Under the pieces are notes generated by a model. The model was not told the DNA's origin, did not search any database, and was given only the letters and a program-made list of their open reading frames with translations. This document shows, in pieces, positions 38,646 through 47,655 of a DNA stretch of 64,000 nt. Position numbers and translations under genes: made by a program. Source of the stretch: Parabacteroides faecalis (GTDB lineage Bacteria; Bacteroidota; Bacteroidia; Bacteroidales; Tannerellaceae); contig NZ_JAKZMM010000010.1 of the NCBI RefSeq assembly GCF_022809355.1, positions 1-64,000 of the forward strand. Direction: 5' to 3'. Position 1 is the first letter of the stretch; each line of letters begins with the position of its first letter.

Positions 38646-39401
38646 ATGAAATTTATCTCTTGGAACGTCAATGGAATCCGGGCGTGTTGCGACAAAGGTT
38701 TCCACGATGCATTCAAATCGCTGGATGCAGATTTCTTTTGCCTGCAAGAAACCAAGATGCAGGAAGGTCAGTTAGATTTATCGTTCGACGGCTATCAGTC
38801 GTTTTGGAACTATGCGCAGAAGAAAGGATATTCCGGAACAGCTATCTTTACCCGCCATCAGCCGCTTCAGGTAACGTATGGACTGGGTTTGGAAGAGCAC
38901 GATCAGGAAGGACGTGTCATCACGTTGGAAATGGATAACTTTTATTTAATAACGGTCTATACACCCAATTCGCAAGATGGATTGAAACGATTGGATTATC
39001 GGATGACATGGGAAGATGAGTTCCGGGCTTATCTGAAAAGATTGGATGCCCACAAACCGGTGATCGTCTGCGGTGATTTGAATGTAGCTCACCGGGAAAT
39101 CGATTTGAAGAACCCGAAGACGAATCGAATGAATGCCGGTTTTACCGATCAGGAAAGGGAAAAGTTCCAGACCTTGCTGGATGCCGGATTTGTAGATACG
39201 TTCCGACATTTCTATCCCGACCGCGAAGGTATTTATTCGTGGTGGTCTTACCGATTCAAAGCCCGTGAGAAAAACGCTGGTTGGCGTATTGATTATTTTC
39301 TGGTATCCGAACGATTAAAACCACAACTGACTGGAGCCGAAATCCATACCGAAATCTTTGGTTCCGATCATTGCCCGGTAGAAGTTACTTTAGCATTATA
39401 A
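38646..39401 (+). CDS. xth: Exodeoxyribonuclease III (AP endonuclease)
   Basis: This 251-residue enzyme repairs abasic sites and removes 3' blocks. Motifs are FISWNVNGIRA at the start, FFCLQETKMQ (metal-binding Glu), GYSGTAIFTR, the GDLNVAHREIDLKNPKTN catalytic loop, WWSYRFKAREKNAGWRIDYFL and the terminal GSDHCPVEVTL (catalytic Asp-His). It matches the usual family length. It follows the GH2 gene by 21 bases and is ended by a clear terminator. Confidence 0.96.
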   Translation: MKFISWNVNGIRACCDKGFHDAFKSLDADFFCLQETKMQEGQLDLSFDGYQSFWNYAQKKGYSGTAIFTRHQPLQVTYGLGLEEHDQEGRVITLEMDNFYLITVYTPNSQDGLKRLDYRMTWEDEFRAYLKRLDAHKPVIVCGDLNVAHREIDLKNPKTNRMNAGFTDQEREKFQTLLDAGFVDTFRHFYPDREGIYSWWSYRFKAREKNAGWRIDYFLVSERLKPQLTGAEIHTEIFGSDHCPVEVTLAL

Positions 39402-39415
39402 ATACTTGCGTATAT

Positions 39416-39448
39416 AAAAGGAAAGATTCGTCTTTCCTTTTATTTTTT
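39416..39448 (+). terminator. Rho-independent terminator after exonuclease III
   Basis: An 11-bp perfect stem (AAAAGGAAAGA at 39416-39426 with 39431-39441) closes a TTCG tetraloop and is followed by ATTTTTT. It ends the xth transcript. Confidence 0.85.
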
Positions 39449-39538
39449 ATCGTTTCACCCGGGTGGGACGATCATTCCACCTTTGTGAAACGATCGTTCC
39501 ACGTAGGTGAGACGATCGTTCCACTGCCGTGGAACGAT
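39449..39538. repeat. Four 22-bp inverted-repeat units with variable 4-base loops
   Basis: Four tandem 22-base units each consist of ATCGTTYCAC, four variable bases and GTGRRACG, ending with AT. The loops are CCGG, CTTT, GTAG and TGCC. Read in the shifted register, 18-bp palindromes (such as GTGGAACGATCGTTCCAC-like) begin at 39463, 39485 and 39507. Every unit can form an 8-bp stem with a tetraloop. It lies in the 359-base gap between xth and udk; 39539-39725 shows nothing else recognisable. Confidence 0.93.
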
Positions 39539-39725
39539 AAAAATATCGTATCAAACGGATTTAGTAGTACTATTTTATGGATTTGGTTGACTTAAAATCT
39601 CTTTATAAATAAAAGAAGTTGACTGGCAAAGAACCCGACTTTTGAAGAAACAGACTTGCTGCTTCGTCAGAAAAAACATTCGAGAAGTTCTTGCCTGATT
39701 ATGCTTATTACCTCATAATATTTTG

Positions 39726-39733
39726 TACTTTTG
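39726..39733 (+). promoter_or_regulatory. -7 element of uridine kinase
   Basis: TACTTTTG is a perfect -7 element 27 bases before the udk start; no clear -33 element is present. Confidence 0.45.
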
Positions 39734-39760
39734 TATTTCAACGATATAAAACACTGAAGT

Positions 39761-40384
39761 ATGATTATTATAGGGATAGCTGGAGGAACCGGATCTGGAA
39801 AAACAACCGTAGTGAGAAAAATCGTAAACAGCCTCGCCCCGGGCGAAGTCGTACTCCTTCCGCAAGATTCATATTACAAAGACAGCAGTCATGTACCGGC
39901 AGAATTGCGGCAACAGATTAATTTTGACCATCCGGATGCTTTCGATTGGCCATTGTTGTTACAGCACATTCAGATGCTGAAGGAAGGAAAAAGTATCGAA
40001 CAACCGGTTTATCACTATCAGACAAGTTCGCGACTGGCAGAAACCATCCATGTAGAGCCGCGTCCGGTAATCATTATTGAAGGAATTTTAGCCTTGTGCG
40101 ATCCGGACTTGCGCAACATGATAGACTTAAAGATCTTTGTAGATGCTGATCCCGACGAACGATTAATCCGGGTAATCCAACGAGATGTTGTAGAGCGAGG
40201 AAGAACAGCCGAAGCGGTAATGGAACGTTATACCCGTGTCCTTAAACCCATGCACCAACAGTTTATCGAACCCACCAAACGATATGCCGATCTGATTATT
40301 CCCGAAGGAGGAAGCAATGAAATTGCCATTCATATCCTAAAGATGTATATCGAGAAGCATTTACATCACGAAGTGAATATGTGA
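39761..40384 (+). CDS. udk: Uridine kinase
   Basis: Uridine kinase phosphorylates uridine and cytidine for pyrimidine salvage. The 207-residue protein has the P-loop GIAGGTGSGKTTVV at 4-17, the QDSYYKDSSHVPAELRQ substrate region, NFDHPDAFDWPLL and RLIRVIQRDVVERGR lid. It is of usual length. Rex follows in the same direction but has its own -7 element. Confidence 0.96.
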   Translation: MIIIGIAGGTGSGKTTVVRKIVNSLAPGEVVLLPQDSYYKDSSHVPAELRQQINFDHPDAFDWPLLLQHIQMLKEGKSIEQPVYHYQTSSRLAETIHVEPRPVIIIEGILALCDPDLRNMIDLKIFVDADPDERLIRVIQRDVVERGRTAEAVMERYTRVLKPMHQQFIEPTKRYADLIIPEGGSNEIAIHILKMYIEKHLHHEVNM

Positions 40385-40433
40385 TTCGTTCAAAAACTGA
40401 CTGTACATACCCGCGTAAGTCGAGGAAAAATCG

Positions 40434-40441
40434 TACTTTTG
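40434..40441 (+). promoter_or_regulatory. -7 element of rex
   Basis: TACTTTTG followed by CAAT is a perfect -7 element. It shows that the TTG at 40439 is part of the promoter and not the rex start. Confidence 0.5.
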
Positions 40442-40477
40442 CAATCGCCTTATGCCAATGCGGCAGACATGGTATTA

Positions 40478-41146
40478 ATGAATAAGATTGAACAAATGAC
40501 CCGTGATGAGATAAGAACAATGACAAAGGTGCCAGAACCGACTTTACGCCGGCTTCCGTGGTATTTGGCTTTTGTGAAACTGTTGAGAGGGAAAGGAGAA
40601 ACTGTCATCTCGTCCACCCAGATCTCGAAAGAGATCAATGTAGATTCCAGTCAGGTAGCTAAGGATTTGTCTTTTGTAAATGTAACCGGGAAAACCCGTG
40701 TCGGCTATGAAATTGACGCTTTGGTGGAAGAGCTGGAAGATTTTCTGGGATTCACGTCTTCACACAAAGCATTCCTGTTTGGCGTTGGAAGTTTGGGTGC
40801 TGCGTTACTACACGATTCCGGCCTGAAACAATACGGATTAGATATTGTTGCCGGTTTTGATGTCCGTCCGGAACTGGATGGACAAATCATCAACGGTATT
40901 CCGGTCTATCACATTGACCGTTTTCCGGCCATGCGGGAGCAATTGGGAGCCACAATCGGTGTAATCACAGTACCGGTAGACAAAGCACAGGAAGTGGCCG
41001 ACCAGATCATAGCCGGAGGTATCAAAGGTTTATGGAACTTTACTCCGTTCCGTATTCGGGTTCCCGAAAATATTGTCATACAGAATACATCCATGTACGC
41101 CCATCTGGCGGTGATGTTTAATCGTCTGAATTCAACAAATCGTTAA
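40478..41146 (+). CDS. rex: Redox-sensing transcriptional repressor Rex
   Basis: Rex represses fermentation and respiration genes and leaves DNA when NADH rises. With ATG at 40478 it has 222 residues; 40469 is an alternative start. The N-terminal winged helix includes PEPTLRRLPWYLAFVKLL and STQISKEINVDSSQVAKDLSF. The NAD(H)-binding Rossmann domain has GVGSLGAALL, GFDVRPELDGQIINGIPVYH and a C-terminal helix that swaps between subunits. The FAH-family gene begins 1 base after its stop. Confidence 0.95.
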   Translation: MNKIEQMTRDEIRTMTKVPEPTLRRLPWYLAFVKLLRGKGETVISSTQISKEINVDSSQVAKDLSFVNVTGKTRVGYEIDALVEELEDFLGFTSSHKAFLFGVGSLGAALLHDSGLKQYGLDIVAGFDVRPELDGQIINGIPVYHIDRFPAMREQLGATIGVITVPVDKAQEVADQIIAGGIKGLWNFTPFRIRVPENIVIQNTSMYAHLAVMFNRLNSTNR

Positions 41147-41147
41147 A

Positions 41148-41762
41148 ATGAAAATAATTGCCGTTGGAATGAACTATGCGGCCCACAATAAAGAGCTGCA
41201 TCATACGTTAGAATTAACAGAGCCTACCATCTTTATGAAGTCTGATTCTTCGCTGTTGAAAGACGGAAAACCTTTTTTTATTCCGGATTTCTCGTCGGAG
41301 ATTCATTACGAAACGGAGCTGGTGGTAAAGATTGACCGGTTAGGGAAAAACATTGCCGAGCGTTTTGCGCATCGGTACTATAGTGAAGTCACTGTCGGTA
41401 TCGATTTTACAGCCCGGGATTTGCAACGTCGTCTGCGTGAGCAAGGCTTGCCTTGGGAAATCAGCAAGGCATTCGATAACTCGGCCGTTATCGGAACCTT
41501 CATTCCGCTGGAAGAAGCAGGAAACGTCAATCAGTTGTCGTTCCATCTGGATATGAACGGAAAAACTGTACAACAGGGAAACACTGCAGATATGTTGTTT
41601 TCCGTAGATCAGATTATCGCTTATGTCAGCCGTTTCTTTACGTTGAAGATCGGCGACCTGATTTATACCGGCACACCCGTCGGCGTTGGTCCGGTTAGCA
41701 TTGGTGATCATCTGGAAGGATACTTAGGCGAACGGAAACTACTGGACTTCCATGTACGTTGA
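41148..41762 (+). CDS. Fumarylacetoacetate hydrolase-family protein
   Basis: This 204-residue protein is a compact FAH-fold enzyme. The metal-binding pattern is visible as HYETELVVKI (the E-x-E type site), IDFTARDLQ and the downstream TGTPVGVGPVSIGDHLEGYL. Family members cleave or decarboxylate diketo and oxo acids (acylpyruvase, oxaloacetate decarboxylase, hydroxyhepta-diene-dioate isomerase); the specific substrate cannot be read from sequence. It is almost certainly co-transcribed with rex, from which it is separated by one base. Confidence 0.9.
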   Translation: MKIIAVGMNYAAHNKELHHTLELTEPTIFMKSDSSLLKDGKPFFIPDFSSEIHYETELVVKIDRLGKNIAERFAHRYYSEVTVGIDFTARDLQRRLREQGLPWEISKAFDNSAVIGTFIPLEEAGNVNQLSFHLDMNGKTVQQGNTADMLFSVDQIIAYVSRFFTLKIGDLIYTGTPVGVGPVSIGDHLEGYLGERKLLDFHVR

Positions 41763-41853
41763 TAGGCTCATACAAGCAACCATTAACAAGTAAAAATTAA
41801 CAACTGATTATTCATCATTTTCAATTGTCAATTTTTGGAGTACTGTATGTAGT

Positions 41854-44800
41854 ATGAAACGATTTTTATCTTTCTTAATAGCTATTCTTCTTTCCTTCTC
41901 ATCCGCTTGGGCAGAAGGGAATTATGCGTCACAGTCAGTCCTTTCTTCCGGACGATGGGTGAAGATCAAAGTCACCAAGAACGGAGTTTATAAACTGACG
42001 GCTTCCGACCTGAATAAAATGGGATTTTCCGACCCGTCGAAAGTTTCGGTTTACGGATATGGAGGTTGGATTCTTGACGAACAGTTCTCGGATTCTGCTT
42101 ATCATGACGACCTACCGGCTGTTCCAGTATGGCGAGACGGCTCGACGCTTTATTTTTATGCAAGAGGAACCGTCAAATGGAGTTATGAAAACAAGCTGTT
42201 TGTTCATACGAATAATCCTTATGCTACAGCCGGATATTATTTTGTAACGGATGCTACCGATACACATGATATGCCGGAACAAGCTTCGGTAGAGGGAGCC
42301 GTTCGGCAAATCTCTACCTTTGATGATTATCAGGTGTGGGAGAAAGATGAGGTAGCGGTCAACGAATCCGGACGGGAATTATTCGGAGAATCGTTCATTT
42401 CGACAACAACTCGTAATTTTACCTTCTCTGTTCCAGGAATCACCTCCGATGATGCGGAAGTTTCCATGCGTTTTATAGCCCGGACAACGGGACGTACTCC
42501 GGTTACATTAACGGTAGGCGATGCTGTCCTTTCCTTATCTATCTCAGCCCCGACAACCAATGCCAGTTATACCAAGGCTGTTGTTGCCTCGGGTAATGTG
42601 ACTTGGGAAGGAGAAAAAAGCGAGTCCGTCAAGATGGAAGTCACCTACGGAAAAACAGGAGACCAAAATGTATATCTGGACTATATCCGTTTCCAAATGA
42701 AACGCGCCTTGAAACTATATGGAGCAGAAACCGCTTTCCGCAGTGTGGACGCCATCAACAATGTTTCCCGCTTTGAGTTGGCAGATGCTTCTGAATCAAC
42801 TATCGTATTGGATGTAACCGACGTAACGAATCCGAAACGGATGCAGACAACGTTAAACGGTACGAATCTGTCTTTTACGGCTGCAGCCTCCAGTCAATTA
42901 CGGGAATATATCGCCTTTGACAAGAATAAACTGACCGACACGCCGGAAATTGTGGGAGAAGTTTCCACACAAAACCTGCACGGACTGGAAACACCGAACA
43001 TGGTGATTATCGTTCCTACGGCATTTACAACACAAGCCCAGCGCTTGGCAGAAATACATCGTCAACGAAATGGCCTGACGGTTGAGGTAATCAATCCGGA
43101 ACCTATCTATAATGAGTTTTCAAGCGGAACACCGGATGCAACTGCCTACCGTCGTTTACTGAAGATGTTTTATGATCGGAAACCGGAAACGCTGAAATAC
43201 TTACTTTTGTTTGGTGACGGCTGTTACGACAACCGCGGACTGACACGCGAATGGCAGCAAAACAGTTCGCTGCTGGCCAATATGCTTCTCACCTATCAGT
43301 CGCAGAATTCAGTCGACATCTATTCCTATACAACCGACGATTATTTCGGTTTCCTGGAAGATGGCAGCGGTGCTTCACTGGCTTCTGCCAAACTTTGCGT
43401 AGGAATCGGCCGCTTACCTATACGTACGAACGACGAGGCTAAAGCGGCTGTAGATAAAATCATTTCTTATATGGACAATACGCTTCCGGGAAACTGGAAG
43501 AACAATATTACGTTCGTTGCCGATGATGGAAGTAATGCAGATAGTAACAAGAACATCCACATGCAGCAAGCAAATACACTGGCAGAAATTGTAGAAGAAG
43601 ACCATCCGGAATTTCGGGTAAATAAGCTTTACTTCGATGCGTATACGAAAGACCGGACAGGAGGAAATGCCTCTTATCCGGATGTGGAAGCCGCTTTACA
43701 GAAACAATTGAAGAACGGATTAATGGTCCTGAATTATACAGGACACGGTAATACCACCAGCTGGAGTGACGAAGCCGTAATGACACAATCGTATATCCAG
43801 CAGGCTACTTATCCTTACTTGCCTTTATGGATTACAGCGACATGCGACTTTACCCGTTTTGATGCTCTGGCCACATCGGCCGGAGAATCTGTTTTCCTGA
43901 ACGAGAAAAGTGGCGGTATCGCTTTATTCACAACTACGAGAGCGGTGTTTTCGCAAGACAATGCGGTCATTAACCAAGCAATTATCCGGAATCTATTTTC
44001 ACGTGAAGGGAACCGGCGTTATACGTTGGGAGAAATCATGATGAAGGCCAAACAAAGCATGGGATACGATTCCAATAAATTGAACTTTACGCTGATTGGT
44101 GATCCGGCCTTGACACTGACTTTCCCGGATTATAGCATAGCTGTAACAGAAATCAATGGAAAACCGGTTGATTCGTCTGAAGATATTACGATTAAAGCTT
44201 TAGAGCGAGTAACCATCAAAGGAGAAGTGCGTAAACCGGACGGGACAAAGGACAGTGCATTTACAGGTCCGTTGCAATCAACCATATTCGACAGTAAAGC
44301 GACTATCACTACATTAGATAATTTCAGTACAGGAACCAAGTTCCAATATGAAGATTATCCTAATACCTTATATATAGGAAATGATTCCGTACGTAACGGA
44401 GAGTTTTCTTTCTCCTTCACAGTTCCTAAAGACATTGCCTACTCGAACGATTTCGGTAAAATGAACTTTTATGCCTTTAATAATCAAGATTCCATTGAGG
44501 CACAAGGTTCGTTCCTCGATTTTCGGGTTGGCGGGACTTCGGATACAGGAGGAGACGATACGGAAGGACCAGAAATCCGTTACTTGTATCTGAACGACAC
44601 GACATTTGTAGACGGCGGACAAGTTAATTCCACTCCGTTGTTTGTGGCTTCGCTTTGGGACAAAAGTGGTATCAACATCACCGGAAGCAGTATCGGTCAC
44701 GACATGATGCTGATTATCGATAATCAGACATCCAAGAGTTACAACTTAAATGACTATTATCAACTGGTAGGTAGCGATGGCGCCGGACAAGTCATCTTCT

Positions 44801-45222
44801 CTATTCCTGAATTGGAACCGGGCTTGCATACAGCAGAATTCAAAGTTTGGGATGTACTGAACAATTCGACGACACAGACCTTTACATTTGAGGTAGTAAA
44901 AGACATGAAGCCGAATCTGATTTCCGTATATGCAACACCAATTCCGGCTCGCGAAAAGGTGACTTTCCATCTGAAGCATAATTTCCCGGAATCTCAACTG
45001 ACAGTCAAAATAGAAGTGTACGACATGGCAGGCCGCCTGCGTTGGAATCACGAAGAGAGCGGTTCGTCGGAAGCCTTCAAAGACTATCAGCTGGAATGGA
45101 ATATGATGGGTAATGGCAATGCACGTTTGCGTCCGGGCGTATATATTTACCGGGCATCGTTGCGATCGGGCAACTCGAAAACGGCGACGGGTGCGAATAA
45201 AATGATTATCCTGGCACAATAA
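41854..45222 (+). CDS. porU: Type IX secretion system C-terminal signal peptidase PorU
   Basis: PorU is the gingipain-like (C25) outer-membrane sortase that removes the C-terminal domain of T9SS cargo and links the cargo to A-LPS. The 1,122-residue protein has a signal peptide (about 1-20), an N-terminal beta region and the C25 domain from about 365. The catalytic pair is probably His631 in YTGHGN and Cys664 in TATCDFTRF. It ends in its own CTD-like domain (from about 1030, ARLRPGVYIYRASLRSG). The porV gene follows after 56 bases, the order known from T9SS-positive Bacteroidetes. Confidence 0.94.
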   Translation: MKRFLSFLIAILLSFSSAWAEGNYASQSVLSSGRWVKIKVTKNGVYKLTASDLNKMGFSDPSKVSVYGYGGWILDEQFSDSAYHDDLPAVPVWRDGSTLYFYARGTVKWSYENKLFVHTNNPYATAGYYFVTDATDTHDMPEQASVEGAVRQISTFDDYQVWEKDEVAVNESGRELFGESFISTTTRNFTFSVPGITSDDAEVSMRFIARTTGRTPVTLTVGDAVLSLSISAPTTNASYTKAVVASGNVTWEGEKSESVKMEVTYGKTGDQNVYLDYIRFQMKRALKLYGAETAFRSVDAINNVSRFELADASESTIVLDVTDVTNPKRMQTTLNGTNLSFTAAASSQLREYIAFDKNKLTDTPEIVGEVSTQNLHGLETPNMVIIVPTAFTTQAQRLAEIHRQRNGLTVEVINPEPIYNEFSSGTPDATAYRRLLKMFYDRKPETLKYLLLFGDGCYDNRGLTREWQQNSSLLANMLLTYQSQNSVDIYSYTTDDYFGFLEDGSGASLASAKLCVGIGRLPIRTNDEAKAAVDKIISYMDNTLPGNWKNNITFVADDGSNADSNKNIHMQQANTLAEIVEEDHPEFRVNKLYFDAYTKDRTGGNASYPDVEAALQKQLKNGLMVLNYTGHGNTTSWSDEAVMTQSYIQQATYPYLPLWITATCDFTRFDALATSAGESVFLNEKSGGIALFTTTRAVFSQDNAVINQAIIRNLFSREGNRRYTLGEIMMKAKQSMGYDSNKLNFTLIGDPALTLTFPDYSIAVTEINGKPVDSSEDITIKALERVTIKGEVRKPDGTKDSAFTGPLQSTIFDSKATITTLDNFSTGTKFQYEDYPNTLYIGNDSVRNGEFSFSFTVPKDIAYSNDFGKMNFYAFNNQDSIEAQGSFLDFRVGGTSDTGGDDTEGPEIRYLYLNDTTFVDGGQVNSTPLFVASLWDKSGINITGSSIGHDMMLIIDNQTSKSYNLNDYYQLVGSDGAGQVIFSIPELEPGLHTAEFKVWDVLNNSTTQTFTFEVVKDMKPNLISVYATPIPAREKVTFHLKHNFPESQLTVKIEVYDMAGRLRWNHEESGSSEAFKDYQLEWNMMGNGNARLRPGVYIYRASLRSGNSKTATGANKMIILAQ

Positions 45223-45278
45223 AAGGAGAAAAGAGTAGTTATATAAGTGATTCGTAATAAGATTATATTTAAAATAAG

Positions 45279-46472
45279 ATGATAAAAAATCGTAGTTTGA
45301 AACTTTGGAGTCTAGCTGTGTTAGTATTCTTATTCACTGCAAATAATCTATTGGCACAACAGATAAAGAAGGAATTTGCCCCGATCAATACAGCTGTTCC
45401 ATCCTTGTCTATCGCGCCGGATGCCCGTGGTGGTGGTATGGGTGATAATGGTGTGGCAACGCTCCCCGATGTCAATTCGCAATACTGGAACCCGGCCAAG
45501 TATGTATTCAATTACAGTCAGGCAGGTGTTTCTCTTTCTTATACGCCTTGGTTACGTAAATTGGTAAACGATGTAGCCTTAGTGAATTTATCAGGATATT
45601 ACAAGCTGGGAAGTGACGACCGTCAGGCTATTGGAGCTTCACTGCGTTATTTCTCTTTCGGTGAAGTACAGAATAACGACGAACAAAGTGGTGCTACATT
45701 GATGACATTGAATCCTTACGAAATGGCATTAGACGTCAGCTATAGCCGAAAGTTATCAGATGCTTTCTCTATGGCGGTTGCATTACGTTATATCCGTTCC
45801 GACCAAGGAGCTGACCCATCAGCCGAAATGGTTCCTGGTAATGCCTTCTCGGCTGACATTGCCGGTTATCTGGAACGTTACGTCATCATGGGCCAGGCAG
45901 AAGCTTTGTGGAGCTTTGGTTTCAACATCTCTAATATTGGTACAAAAATCTCATACGATGGTGGTGGAACAAACCAGTTCTTGCCAACCAAACTGGCCAT
46001 CGGAACAGGTTTATTGTACCCGATTGACGACTACAACCAGATCGGTGCCTACGTGGACATCAGCAAATACCTGGTGCCAAGCGAACCGCAACGGACCGGA
46101 ACTACCGAGGAAGACGACCAAGATTACAACGACCGGGTACAAGAATACAACTCGATGTCGTCAATCGGCGGTATGATCAAGTCGTTTGGTGACTCTCCGT
46201 TAGGATTCAAAGGTGAATTACAAGAGATCATGGCTTCTATCGGTGTAGAATACAGCTATAACCAACAGTTCTTCGTCCGTGGTGGTTATTACTACGAGAA
46301 TCAGAACATGGGTAACCGCCAGTATTTCTCGTTCGGTGCCGGCTTCCGCATGAGTGTTTTCCAACTGGATGCGGCTTATCTGGTCAGCACCGTGCCGAGC
46401 AACCCGTTGGACCAGACCTTACGTTTCTCGCTCTCGTTCGATATGGATGGCATCAAGAACTTATTCAAGTAA
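45279..46472 (+). CDS. porV: Type IX secretion outer-membrane protein PorV (LptO)
   Basis: PorV is a FadL-like beta-barrel that shuttles cargo from the translocon to PorU. The 397-residue protein has a signal peptide (to about residue 27, LLAQ) and the conserved early segment APDARGGGMGDNGVATLPDV, then YWNPAKYVF, then alternating beta strands to the end (LRFSLSFDMDGI). It lies between porU and ispF in one orientation; ispF starts 9 bases after its stop. Confidence 0.94.
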   Translation: MIKNRSLKLWSLAVLVFLFTANNLLAQQIKKEFAPINTAVPSLSIAPDARGGGMGDNGVATLPDVNSQYWNPAKYVFNYSQAGVSLSYTPWLRKLVNDVALVNLSGYYKLGSDDRQAIGASLRYFSFGEVQNNDEQSGATLMTLNPYEMALDVSYSRKLSDAFSMAVALRYIRSDQGADPSAEMVPGNAFSADIAGYLERYVIMGQAEALWSFGFNISNIGTKISYDGGGTNQFLPTKLAIGTGLLYPIDDYNQIGAYVDISKYLVPSEPQRTGTTEEDDQDYNDRVQEYNSMSSIGGMIKSFGDSPLGFKGELQEIMASIGVEYSYNQQFFVRGGYYYENQNMGNRQYFSFGAGFRMSVFQLDAAYLVSTVPSNPLDQTLRFSLSFDMDGIKNLFK

Positions 46473-46481
46473 ACGACCATC

Positions 46482-46958
46482 ATGAAGATCAGAGTTGGAT
46501 TTGGATACGACGTACATAAGCTGGTACCGGGGCGCGACTTGTGGTTGGGCGGCATCAAGATTGAACATACAGAAGGTTTGTTGGGGCACAGTGATGCCGA
46601 TGTATTGATTCATGCCATCTGCGACGCCTTGCTCGGTGCGGCCAATATGCGCGACATTGGCTTCCACTTTCCCGACACGGCGGGCGAATACGAAAACATC
46701 GACAGCAAGATTCTTCTTCGCAAGACGATGGCTTTGCTCCGCGAAGCCGGATATGAATTAGGAAATATCGACGCAACCGTGGCAGCCGAGCGTCCGAAAT
46801 TGAATCCGCACATTCCGGAGATGAAACGTGTATTGGCGTCTGTCCTCGAGGTGGACGAAGATGACATTTCCATCAAGGCAACAACCACCGAGAAATTAGG
46901 CTTCACAGGCCGGCAGGAAGGCATGGCAGCCTATGCGACGGTCTTGATCCAGCAATAA
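46482..46958 (+). CDS. ispF: 2-C-methyl-D-erythritol 2,4-cyclodiphosphate synthase
   Basis: IspF closes the cyclodiphosphate ring in the MEP isoprenoid pathway. The 158-residue protein has the metal ligands Asp10 and His12 in GYDVHKL and His44 in HSDADVLIHAICDALLGA, and the TTEKLGFTGRQEGMAAYA C-terminus. It sits 9 bases after porV, a placement that recurs in Bacteroidales and need not reflect function. Confidence 0.97.
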   Translation: MKIRVGFGYDVHKLVPGRDLWLGGIKIEHTEGLLGHSDADVLIHAICDALLGAANMRDIGFHFPDTAGEYENIDSKILLRKTMALLREAGYELGNIDATVAAERPKLNPHIPEMKRVLASVLEVDEDDISIKATTTEKLGFTGRQEGMAAYATVLIQQ

Positions 46959-46994
46959 TTTTTCCTTTTTCTCCCCGAAAAATAGGCCTATTCA

Positions 46995-47225
46995 ACCATC
47001 CGAGGCCTCGGATGGTATGAAAAAGATCGTTTTCACACCGGCGGAAGCCTCGGAAGGCATGAAAAAGATCGTTTTCACACCAACGGAGGCCTCGGAAAGC
47101 ATAAAAAAGGTCGTTTTCGCCCCTTCGGAAGCCTCGGAAGGTATGAAAAAGGTCGTTTTTACCCCTCCGGAGGCTTCGGACGGTATGAAAAAGCTCTTGT
47201 TCATCATCTCAGAGACTTCCTCCGC
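46995..47225. repeat. 42-bp palindromic repeat array, five units plus a partial
   Basis: Units of exactly 42 bases begin at 46995, 47037, 47079, 47121 and 47163, with a degraded partial copy from 47205. Each combines a palindrome with a GAGGCCTC or GAAGCCTC core and a second inverted repeat (TGAAAA ... TTTTCA). The first unit carries the perfect 20-bp palindrome CCATCCGAGGCCTCGGATGG at 46996-47015. Because 42 is a multiple of 3 and the unit is near-palindromic, both strands read as repeats of the EAS-containing 14-residue pattern. It lies between ispF and the SUI1-like gene and is treated as noncoding. Confidence 0.88.
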
Positions 47226-47277
47226 CTTGCGAATCCCGTTTTTATTTGTAGCTTTACACGGAAAAAAGCAAATCAAG

Positions 47278-47625
47278 ATGAAAAATAATGATTGGAAAAG
47301 CCGTCTGGGAGTCATGTATTCGACGAACCCGGATTTTCAATATGAAACGAACGAGGAAATAGAGGAAGAAACGCTGCCCAAAGAGAAACAGGTACTGCGT
47401 GTCGCCCTCGACAAACGAAACCGGGGCGGAAAAGTAGTGACGCTCATCACCGGCTTTCGTGGAACAACAGCCGATCTGGAAGCGTTGGGAAAACTGCTCA
47501 AGGTGAAATGTGGCGTGGGCGGCTCGGCCAAAGACGGCGAAATCATCGTGCAAGGCGACTTCCGCCAAAAGGTAGAAGAGATCCTTCGGAAAGAAGGCTA
47601 TACCCAGGTAAAAGTAATCCGCTAA
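47278..47625 (+). CDS. eIF1/SUI1 (YciH)-like translation factor
   Basis: This 115-residue protein ends in a SUI1 domain: KVVTLITGFRGTTADLEALGKLL, shown here in parts, then KCGVGGSAKDGEIIVQGD and a final IL-x-GY-x-V strand. Such bacterial YciH-like proteins can bind the ribosome and influence start-site fidelity; the role in Bacteroidetes is not established. The ATG at 47278 begins MKNNDWKSRLGVMYSTN, as in relatives. An in-frame ATG at 47017 would add 87 residues made of the repeat array and is rejected. Confidence 0.9.
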   Translation: MKNNDWKSRLGVMYSTNPDFQYETNEEIEEETLPKEKQVLRVALDKRNRGGKVVTLITGFRGTTADLEALGKLLKVKCGVGGSAKDGEIIVQGDFRQKVEEILRKEGYTQVKVIR

Positions 47626-47655
47626 ACAAGAACTCATTCCTAAATCTCCCCGTAT

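Noticed and set aside
39449-39538. CRISPR-like array with 4-base spacers
   Set aside because: The variable parts are only 4 bases and sit as loops of inverted repeats; no cas genes are present.
47017-47277. N-terminal extension of the SUI1-like protein made of 14-residue repeats
   Set aside because: The repeats are a near-palindromic array open on both strands, and the family-like N-terminus begins at the ATG at 47278.
46992-47315. Minus-strand 107-residue frame with SEAS repeats and a signal-like start
   Set aside because: It reads the same palindromic repeats on the other strand, overlaps the SUI1-like gene and has no promoter or homology support.
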